Assembly: GCA_021738605.1 (NCBI GenBank)
Contig: JAIPBY010000057.1
Coordinates: forward strand, 1 to 12,491
From: Chitinophagaceae bacterium
GTDB lineage: Bacteria > Bacteroidota > Bacteroidia > Chitinophagales > Chitinophagaceae
Reading direction: 5' to 3'
DNA: 12,491 bases
A model generated the notes under the pieces. That model did not search any database and was not told the origin of the DNA. It was given only the letters and a program-made list of their open reading frames with translations. The first letter of the stretch is position 1. Every line of letters begins with the position of its first letter. A program made the position numbers and the translations under genes. Shown here piece after piece: positions 6,993 through 12,491 of the stretch.

Positions 6993-7016
6993 CGAATTTA
7001 ATCAATAATTGATTTG
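6993..7016. promoter_or_regulatory. Divergent promoter/operator region with 15-base palindrome
   Basis: The 66-base gap between the plug gene and the permease gene contains a perfect inverted repeat: AATCAAT (7000-7006), one central A, then ATTGATT (7008-7014). Near-consensus -7 boxes flank and overlap it. TAAATTCG (7000-6993) on the minus strand would give the plug gene a leader of about 12 bases. TTGATTTG (7009-7016) on the plus strand has TTTG 17 bases upstream at 6988-6991 and would serve the permease. Each box has one mismatch to TAnnTTTG. The palindrome is directly visible; its use as a regulator site is inference. Confidence 0.35.
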
Positions 7017-7041
7017 TATTTTTACCTGAGAAGCATATCCA

Positions 7042-8274
7042 TTGAATCTTTCACTTCGCATAGCAAGAAAACTCTTTAGCGGCAGGAAAAAGTCATTTTC
7101 GACCTTTATCATGCGCATTTCCATCACCGCAACCACCATCAGTGTTGCGGCAATGATTGTTGCCCTTTCGTTTATCAATGGATTTCAGCAAATTGTGGCA
7201 GAGAAAGTATTTGGCTTCTGGGGCCACATGCGGGTGCAGCATTATGAACCCATCAGGTCTACCATTGCAGAAGAAGTGCCGATCAACAGAAATGATACCA
7301 TCGAAAAAATGATGGAAGCCCATCCCAACATCCTCTCAGTCAGCCCATTTGCCACCCGGTCCGCCATCCTGAATGCCAATGGCACCATTGAAGGCGTGCT
7401 GTTGAAGGGTGTTACAGCATCCTATCCCTTCAAAAAGATTAACAGGTTCCTGGTCAGGGGAAACTGGCCAGCATTGGAGGACAGCACAAAGTCTGGCCAG
7501 CTGGTTTTGTCTGAATATACCGCCAATCAACTGGGGATAGACACCGGACGCAGTTTGCTGATCTATTTTATCCAGGAAAATGGCGCAATGCCAAGGACCA
7601 GAAAACTGAAGGTATCGGGGATTTACAAAACAGGTATTGATGTTTATGACAAGGTATATGCCATTGGCGATATTCAATTGATTCAACAACTCAATGACTG
7701 GAACAAATCCCAAATTGGTGGTTACGAAATGGATTTGAAAGACCCTTCAACCATGGATTCAACGGCTGCTGGGGTTTTCAATTTCATACCAACAGGCTGG
7801 AATGCACTCACCCTGAAAGAAATTTCACCTGAAATATTTGATTGGCTCAACCTTCAGAACACCAACAAATACATTCTCATCACTGTCATGACCATCATTG
7901 CAGTGATCAATCTCATTACCTGCCTGATCATCTTGTTGCTGGAAAGAACCCCCATGATTGCCCTGTTAAAAGCACTCGGGGCGCGGGATGGAATTATCCA
8001 AAGAATCTTCATCATCTATGGCTCATGGATCGCCGGAATTGGTATCCTTCTGGGAACAATCATTGGCCTTTCCTTCTGTTATCTGCAACAGTATGGCGAA
8101 CTGATCAAGCTCAATGAAGAGGCTTATTACGTAAGGGTTGCACCTGTGGCCATTGATTATGGACAGGTGATCATGATTATGGCAGGCACCTTTGCCATTT
8201 CCATGTTGATCCTCATTCTCCCTTCCATGATCAGCAGAAAAATCAATCCTTCAAGGGCCCTGCAATTCAAATAA
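7042..8274 (+). CDS. ABC transporter permease, LolC/FtsX (MacB-type) family
   Basis: An inner-membrane permease of 410 residues with the four-helix layout of the LolC/LolE/MacB/FtsX superfamily. TM1 is at about 26-46, followed by a periplasmic domain of about 220 residues. TM2 is at about 277-301, TM3 at about 321-346 and TM4 at about 375-396. The coupling segment ERTPMIALLKALGAR after TM2, which would contact the ATPase, is a clear family mark, as is the C-terminal INPSRALQF. Related proteins extract lipoproteins or couple ATP hydrolysis to envelope work. In Bacteroidota this type is annotated as a lipoprotein-releasing permease, but the substrate here is not known. No ATPase gene (LolD-like) is adjacent. 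The start is TTG at 7042: it gives the usual N-terminus MNLSLRIARKLF, an in-frame stop lies just upstream, and the next Met is at residue 24. Confidence 0.88.
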   Translation: MNLSLRIARKLFSGRKKSFSTFIMRISITATTISVAAMIVALSFINGFQQIVAEKVFGFWGHMRVQHYEPIRSTIAEEVPINRNDTIEKMMEAHPNILSVSPFATRSAILNANGTIEGVLLKGVTASYPFKKINRFLVRGNWPALEDSTKSGQLVLSEYTANQLGIDTGRSLLIYFIQENGAMPRTRKLKVSGIYKTGIDVYDKVYAIGDIQLIQQLNDWNKSQIGGYEMDLKDPSTMDSTAAGVFNFIPTGWNALTLKEISPEIFDWLNLQNTNKYILITVMTIIAVINLITCLIILLLERTPMIALLKALGARDGIIQRIFIIYGSWIAGIGILLGTIIGLSFCYLQQYGELIKLNEEAYYVRVAPVAIDYGQVIMIMAGTFAISMLILILPSMISRKINPSRALQFK

Positions 8275-9015
8275 TTAATTTGTCATTGCTGATAGAATGA
8301 CTGCTGTTGCCACACCGGCATTCAACGATTCAGCTTTTCCTTTTCTGGGGATGGTGATGGCCTTTGTTGCAAATGCCCTGATCGCAGAAGAAAGGCCCTT
8401 TGATTCATTTCCAATCAAAAGCATGCAAGGCATTTCAAAGACTGCTTGTCCGATGGATTCACCATCCAACACAGCTGCATAAACCGGCATATGGGGTATT
8501 GAGGAGAGAAATTCCTCCAATGCTGTATAGTAAATAGTGGGCCGCAAGAGGCTGCCCTTCGCGGATTGTACGACTTTGGGATTGTATGCATCTACCGTAT
8601 CGTTGGAACAGATGATATTTTCAACACCAAACCAATCACAGGAACGGATGATGGTACCCAAATTTCCAGGGTCCTGGACCTGATCGAGCACCAAGGTTAT
8701 GCCTTTTGGCACAAAACCTGAAATTGTAGGCTGGGGAATCTGAACCAATGCGAGGACTTCGTTGGGTGTTTGCAATGATGAGATCTTGTTCAATTCATAG
8801 TCTTCCAGCACTTGCACATCGATCGCAGGAGGCAGGGATGATGCGTGTTGACTTATCCAGGCATCAATGGCAAAAATCTTTTTGATGGCATCAGGCTTTT
8901 CCTCTCTCAGCTCTTGCACCATCTTCACGCCTTCCACGACAAAGAGCCCTTCTTCCTCCCTGAATTTTTTATGGGCTAAACTTTGAATATATTTGACTTC
9001 CGCTTTAGCGATCAT
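8275..9015 (-). CDS. SpoU/TrmH-family RNA 2'-O-ribose methyltransferase
   Basis: A 246-residue SPOUT methyltransferase that transfers a methyl group from SAM to a ribose 2'-OH in rRNA or tRNA. The N-terminal part (about 1-95) has the substrate-binding fold, with KYIQSLAHKKFREEEGLFVVEG. The catalytic domain carries all three SpoU motifs. Motif 1 is LDQVQDPGNLGTIIRSCDWF (110-129), with the key N118 and R124. Motif 2 is MLLIGNESKGLS (198-209), with E204. Motif 3 is IPRKGKAESLNAGVATAVIL (222-241). The target nucleoside cannot be told from sequence, so no symbol is given; the layout is closest to RlmB/TsnR-like enzymes. ATG 9015 is the start. Its TAA (8277-8275) directly abuts the permease TAA (8272-8274), with no space for a terminator. 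Confidence 0.95.
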   Translation of the reverse strand: MIAKAEVKYIQSLAHKKFREEEGLFVVEGVKMVQELREEKPDAIKKIFAIDAWISQHASSLPPAIDVQVLEDYELNKISSLQTPNEVLALVQIPQPTISGFVPKGITLVLDQVQDPGNLGTIIRSCDWFGVENIICSNDTVDAYNPKVVQSAKGSLLRPTIYYTALEEFLSSIPHMPVYAAVLDGESIGQAVFEMPCMLLIGNESKGLSSAIRAFATKAITIPRKGKAESLNAGVATAVILSAMTN

Positions 9016-9042
9016 CTTTTTTTAATTTTAAACGCAGGCCTG

Positions 9043-11439
9043 TTGTATCGATTACTCCAATATTTCATTACGGTGCTGACAGTTCTAGTACTGACAGGTA
9101 CTTCCTGTACTGTTGTGAGGCAATATCCGGAAAACAGGCCTTTCCATTTCGAAAATAACATAAAAATTGAAGCCAATCTTTCAAGGGATGAAAAGGCTGA
9201 CATAAAGAACAGGCTCCTCGCCCAAATTGATGACAGTGCCCAGATCAGGGTGGCATCAAAAATTCCATGGCCTTCGTTTCCGTTTTTCATCCCGGTTTCG
9301 GTGATGGAAAATCCTACGATTTTCACTGAAGCGCCTTTAAAGCAATCGGCCTTCAACATGAAAAACCTGATGAGCAGTATTGGTTTCAGGAGAGCTGAAA
9401 TCAAGTTTGATACTTCCGTAATCATCAAAAAGAAAAAACAACAAAGGACGGTATCCAATTTTACAGTTGTTGCAGGCCCTCGTTATACCTTTGACACGGT
9501 CATTTATGCTTTTCCTGATTCAACATTACAGGCCATCGCAAGTGAGTCAGCGAAAACAGCATTGCTCAAAAAAGGATCAGCATTTGACTATGGCGCGATT
9601 GATCAGGAAATCAGCAGGCTGACGGATATTTTTCAGAACCAGGGGTACCAAAAAATATCCAAAGAAGACATCATCGCTGAAATTGACACCAATTATACAG
9701 AACTCCTGGATGCCACCCTTGATCCTTTCGAATATGCTTCCAGGATGGCCAAAGCATCCATCAAATCAAAACAACCAGGCGTTGATCTTTACCTGCGGTT
9801 GAGGGCCAACAGGGACTCCAGTCATTTCATTGCCTACACCATTGGTGAATTGCTGGTTTATCCCGACCAAAAGGCGGAAGATGCAGACTCTATACAACAC
9901 AATACCAATAAGGATTCCAGCGGGATCACCATCCACTCGCTTCACAATACCTTTGACAACAACTTCATTCGAAGCAATATTTTATTGCAACCTGGAGCCG
10001 TTTACAAAAGAGAAAATTACAGCAAGACATTGAACAATTTCAACAAGCTTGGAGCATGGCAGAACATCAACATGAGCAGTGAAACAAATGAGAAAAAGAG
10101 GGAGATCAACTATGTATTGAAACTTCAGCCTGCCAAAAAACAATTTTTCAGTATCGACCTCGAAGGAAGCAGCATCATCAATACCTCACAACTGATTCAG
10201 GTAGGCAGTGGCCGTGTTGGTTTGGCCACCAACTTCACCTTGAGGAACAGGAATATTGGCAAAAGAGCCATTCAACTGGAGAACAACCTCAGAACAGGTA
10301 TCGAGTTCAACAACTTCAAAAAAATTCTTTCAGGAGAAGTTACCTTAACCAACAGGTTGACCTTTCCCTGGCTTGTAGCCCCAGTTGGTAAAAAACTCAA
10401 ATCCTATTTTCAGCAAGCAAAGACAATTGCTTCAGCAGATTATTCCTATATTGACAGGTTCCGGTTTTTTCAATTGAAAACATTCAATACGTTTTTGGGA
10501 TACGAATGGAAACCCAGTCCTTACACTTCATGGCAGTTCAGGCCGATCAACTTTGAAAATACAAGGTTCAAGGCTGACAGTCTTTTCCTTGAATCCATCA
10601 GCAGTTTTCCTCTCTTGCTTTATACCTACAACAATGGTTTGATTATTGGCATGAATGCGATGTTCAATAAGAACCTCACGCCCAACAATACCAAAAAGAT
10701 CAACCTGCTGAAAATTTATGCAGAAGAAAGTGGTCTGGTTACGGGAGCACTTTTGTACAACCAAACAAAAGAGGGAAAGACCCTCTCTGACCTATTCCGG
10801 TTCTTCAAAATGGACGTTGAGTTCAAACATATTGTTTCACACAACAAAAGCAGCCTTCATCTCCGTGCATATGCTGGAGCGGGTTTGGCGCTTACCACAG
10901 GGTCTAAAAAAGGTGAAGTGACCCTGCCATTTTTCAAGAGTTTCATTGCAGGCGGCCCCAACAGCATGAGGGGTTGGGCCATCAGAAAACTGGGTATTGG
11001 TTCAAATGTTTTTTATGATACGGTGGCTGCAGGCACTTTCAATGACAAATATGCAGACATGCAACTTGAGGGAAACATTGAATACCGTTTCAATCTATTC
11101 CAGTTTTATGGATTTTGGATGCGCGGTGCTGCATTCACCGATATTGGCAACATCTGGTTCAGGAATGACCTCAACAATACATTGAAAAATGCAGGATTTC
11201 GCCTTGATCGCCTGGGCAAGGACATCGCCGTTGCCAGTGGGTTTGGCGCAAGAGTAGACTTCAGTTATTTCCTCTTGCGGTTTGACCTTGGCTTTCCCAT
11301 CAAGGATCCCCGATATGGCCCAGACAATAAGGGAAATACAAACATAGAAAGATTCTATTCAACCAGTTCAGGAGGCTGGTTTGTGAACAATGTTTGGAAC
11401 AAACCCAGTTTTCAATTTGCCATCGGCTATCCTTTCTAA
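9043..11439 (+). CDS. Omp85/BamA-TamA family outer-membrane protein with lipoprotein signal
   Basis: A protein of 798 residues if started at TTG 9043. That gives MYRLLQYFITVLTVLVLTGTSC, a short lipoprotein-type signal with the lipidated Cys at 22, followed by TVVRQYPENRPF. The N-terminal third has POTRA-like beta-alpha units. The C-terminal half is an Omp85 barrel. Its key mark is AGGPNSMRGWAIRKLG (about 636-651), the conserved RG-containing loop that folds back into the pore in BamA and TamA. The C-terminus, FQFAIGYPF, ends in Phe as expected of a beta-signal. Related lipoproteins are common in Bacteroidota alongside the essential BamA. This one probably helps in insertion or export of outer-membrane proteins (inference). 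The frame is open back to 8983, but that would overlap the divergent methyltransferase gene and bury the signal. It meets the YkgJ-type gene tail to tail, 10 bases apart. Confidence 0.87.
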   Translation: MYRLLQYFITVLTVLVLTGTSCTVVRQYPENRPFHFENNIKIEANLSRDEKADIKNRLLAQIDDSAQIRVASKIPWPSFPFFIPVSVMENPTIFTEAPLKQSAFNMKNLMSSIGFRRAEIKFDTSVIIKKKKQQRTVSNFTVVAGPRYTFDTVIYAFPDSTLQAIASESAKTALLKKGSAFDYGAIDQEISRLTDIFQNQGYQKISKEDIIAEIDTNYTELLDATLDPFEYASRMAKASIKSKQPGVDLYLRLRANRDSSHFIAYTIGELLVYPDQKAEDADSIQHNTNKDSSGITIHSLHNTFDNNFIRSNILLQPGAVYKRENYSKTLNNFNKLGAWQNINMSSETNEKKREINYVLKLQPAKKQFFSIDLEGSSIINTSQLIQVGSGRVGLATNFTLRNRNIGKRAIQLENNLRTGIEFNNFKKILSGEVTLTNRLTFPWLVAPVGKKLKSYFQQAKTIASADYSYIDRFRFFQLKTFNTFLGYEWKPSPYTSWQFRPINFENTRFKADSLFLESISSFPLLLYTYNNGLIIGMNAMFNKNLTPNNTKKINLLKIYAEESGLVTGALLYNQTKEGKTLSDLFRFFKMDVEFKHIVSHNKSSLHLRAYAGAGLALTTGSKKGEVTLPFFKSFIAGGPNSMRGWAIRKLGIGSNVFYDTVAAGTFNDKYADMQLEGNIEYRFNLFQFYGFWMRGAAFTDIGNIWFRNDLNNTLKNAGFRLDRLGKDIAVASGFGARVDFSYFLLRFDLGFPIKDPRYGPDNKGNTNIERFYSTSSGGWFVNNVWNKPSFQFAIGYPF

Positions 11440-11449
11440 ATCAGGCCTG

Positions 11450-11956
11450 TTATAGCTTTCCTCCAAACCGCAACTGCATCTTCTCTACCATCTTGTAGGT
11501 GGCAGGGCAATACTCAATGTTTTGTTTGTGGACATGGATATAATCCGTCATCTTCTTTTTGGCAAGATGCGGAAAGCCTGCACAATCCTCCGGACGGATG
11601 GTATAAATGGAACACATGTTTGTCTTCAGGTCCAGGAACTGACAAGGTGTTTTGGTGTTCATCCAGTCTCCCTTTTTGTCTTTGTACAACCATTTTTCTC
11701 TGAACTCATCGGGAGTTTGGTTGAAATGGGCCGCAATGCGCTCGGTATCTTTTTTTGTAAATGTAGGCGTCATTGACCTGCAGCAATTTGAGCAACTGAG
11801 GCAATCCACTTCTTGCCATACTTCCTTGTCCACTTCTGCCGCAATATTATCCAATCTTCTGGGCACATTTTTTTCAAGCCTCGAAAGAAAGAGTTTCATT
11901 TTACGTTTGTTCTTGCTTACCTTGACTTTGAAAGAACGAAGGTTGATGGGTTCCAT
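11450..11956 (-). CDS. YkgJ-type cysteine cluster protein (putative metal or Fe-S binding)
   Basis: A small cytoplasmic protein of 168 residues with eight cysteines in the pattern of the YkgJ/zinc- or iron-chelating family. CLSCSNCC is at 52-59, followed by Cys at 105 (TPCQFLD), 115 (NMCSIY), 125 (RPEDCAGFPHL) and 150 (EYCPATY). The RPxxCxxFP element is typical. The metal and function are not established; members are often called Fe-S or Zn cluster proteins. The N-terminal 50 residues are strongly basic (SFKVKVSKNKRKMK) and could contact nucleic acid or be simply structural. ATG 11956 is preferred because the protein then starts MEPINLRSF. A longer start at ATG 12019 adds 21 residues and would run almost into the divergent recombinase gene. 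The downstream neighbour, the Omp85 gene, is convergent. Confidence 0.85.
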   Translation of the reverse strand: MEPINLRSFKVKVSKNKRKMKLFLSRLEKNVPRRLDNIAAEVDKEVWQEVDCLSCSNCCRSMTPTFTKKDTERIAAHFNQTPDEFREKWLYKDKKGDWMNTKTPCQFLDLKTNMCSIYTIRPEDCAGFPHLAKKKMTDYIHVHKQNIEYCPATYKMVEKMQLRFGGKL

Positions 11957-11984
11957 GGTTTGCAATGGCTGTTTGAATAATTGG

Positions 11985-11992
11985 TAATATTG
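11985..11992 (+). promoter_or_regulatory. Possible promoter box for the recombinase gene
   Basis: TAATATTG has one mismatch to TAnnTTTG, and TTTG at 11959-11962 lies 22 bases upstream. It falls in the 92-base gap between the YkgJ-type gene and the recombinase gene, and would give a leader of about 50 bases. The match is weak and could be chance in AT-rich sequence. Confidence 0.25.
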
Positions 11993-12048
11993 AATTGCGA
12001 ATTTAATGGAATTAACCATTCATCTAAAATGAACCTAAACAAAGAACC

Positions 12049-12491
12049 ATGTGGGATGCATTCAAAAAAGGCTTTTTGGTTCACCTCCAGCTGGAAAAAT
12101 CGCTTTCCCCCAATACGATTGATGCTTATGGACTGGACCTTGAAAAGCTGATCCAGTTTATGCAACTCAGGGGAATCAAGGCCGGCCCGGAGGGGATTTC
12201 CCTAAAAGACCTCCAGGAATACATCAAATGGATTGCAGAACTGGGCATGAGTGAAAGATCCCAGGCAAGAATCATCTCAGGCATCAAGGCATTTTACCGG
12301 TATTGCGCCCAGGAAGAAATCACCAAAAACGATCCTACCGAACTCCTCGCTACGCCAAAGTTGAAAAAAACCTTGCCAGATACCTTGACATTTGAGGAGA
12401 TTGAATTGCTCATCGCACAAATAGACCAGAGCAAACATGAAGGGGGAAGAAACAAGGCCCTGCTTGAAACCCTTTACAGTTGCGGCCTGCG
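12049..12491 (+). CDS. Tyrosine recombinase XerC/XerD, N-terminal half (3' end outside window)
   Basis: The first 147 residues of a Xer-type site-specific recombinase, the family that resolves chromosome dimers at dif with FtsK. The start MWDAFKKGFLVHLQLEKSLS, then NTIDAYGLDL, is the SAM-like core-binding domain (about 1-90). RIISGIKAFYRYCAQEE is the typical end of that domain, and NDPTELLATPKLKKTLPDTL is the usual linker. The catalytic domain begins TFEEIELLI, and the visible part ends LLETLYSCGL followed by the bases CG. These are the first two bases of the expected catalytic Arg (LRxSE box). The remaining catalytic residues lie beyond the window. XerD is somewhat favoured over XerC by overall look, but I cannot separate the two. 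An integrase of a mobile element is less likely because the surroundings are core genes. ATG 12049 is the only suitable start. Confidence 0.92.
   Translation, partial: MWDAFKKGFLVHLQLEKSLSPNTIDAYGLDLEKLIQFMQLRGIKAGPEGISLKDLQEYIKWIAELGMSERSQARIISGIKAFYRYCAQEEITKNDPTELLATPKLKKTLPDTLTFEEIELLIAQIDQSKHEGGRNKALLETLYSCGL

Noticed and set aside
8983..9042. Upstream extension of the Omp85 frame to TTG 8983
   Set aside because: It would overlap the divergent methyltransferase start and place about 20 residues in front of a clear signal segment.
1..12491. A new defence, mobile or biosynthetic system
   Set aside because: Every gene can be placed in a known family of core metabolism, envelope biogenesis or RNA modification. 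No insertion sequences, repeats arrays, toxin-antitoxin pairs or clusters of unknown genes are visible.
12049..12491. Integrase of an integrated element
   Set aside because: The N-terminal domain reads as a chromosomal Xer protein, and no tRNA, att repeat or phage gene is near; the window ends too early to be certain.

Overview
The window reads as chromosomal core genome of a member of the Bacteroidota, most likely a Chitinophagaceae or Sphingobacteriia-type organism (inference). The signs are a TAnnTTTG-type promoter box in front of sucC and the SRP RNA gene, no Shine-Dalgarno sequences, a type IX secretion plug protein, a DUF5916 outer-membrane protein, and an Omp85-family protein made as a lipoprotein. 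Coding density is very high. There are no insertion sequences, CRISPR arrays, tRNAs or phage genes, and no stretch over 300 bases lacks a gene.

Layout, left to right. Positions 1-1313 hold the end of the acetolactate synthase small subunit gene and a complete ilvC, two consecutive steps of valine/isoleucine synthesis, closed by a strong intrinsic terminator. Positions 1380-4828 hold sucC (succinyl-CoA synthetase beta, TCA cycle) behind a well-formed promoter, followed 20 bases later by a DUF5916 outer-membrane protein. On the minus strand, read from 6975 down to 4858, come the T9SS plug protein, a small SRP RNA gene with its own promoter box and T-run, and a small transaldolase. An FtsX/LolC-type permease (7042-8274) diverges from the plug gene across a 66-base gap with a perfect 15-base palindrome. 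A SpoU/TrmH rRNA or tRNA 2'-O-methyltransferase (minus) meets the permease stop codon to stop codon. An Omp85/BamA-family lipoprotein (plus) and an eight-cysteine YkgJ-type protein (minus) follow, and the window ends inside a XerC/XerD tyrosine recombinase, cut in the codon of its first catalytic arginine.

Functionally this is a set of housekeeping modules: branched-chain amino acid synthesis, the TCA cycle, pentose phosphate carbon shuffling, membrane targeting (SRP), and envelope biogenesis and secretion (plug protein, LolC-like permease, Omp85 protein, DUF5916 barrel). I see no undescribed multi-gene system. The most useful observations are the SRP RNA gene, whose 3' strand has two competing pairings, the close resemblance of ilvC to the fungal enzyme, the identical promoter box at sucC and the SRP RNA, the palindrome at 7000-7014, and several start codons that differ from the longest open frame.
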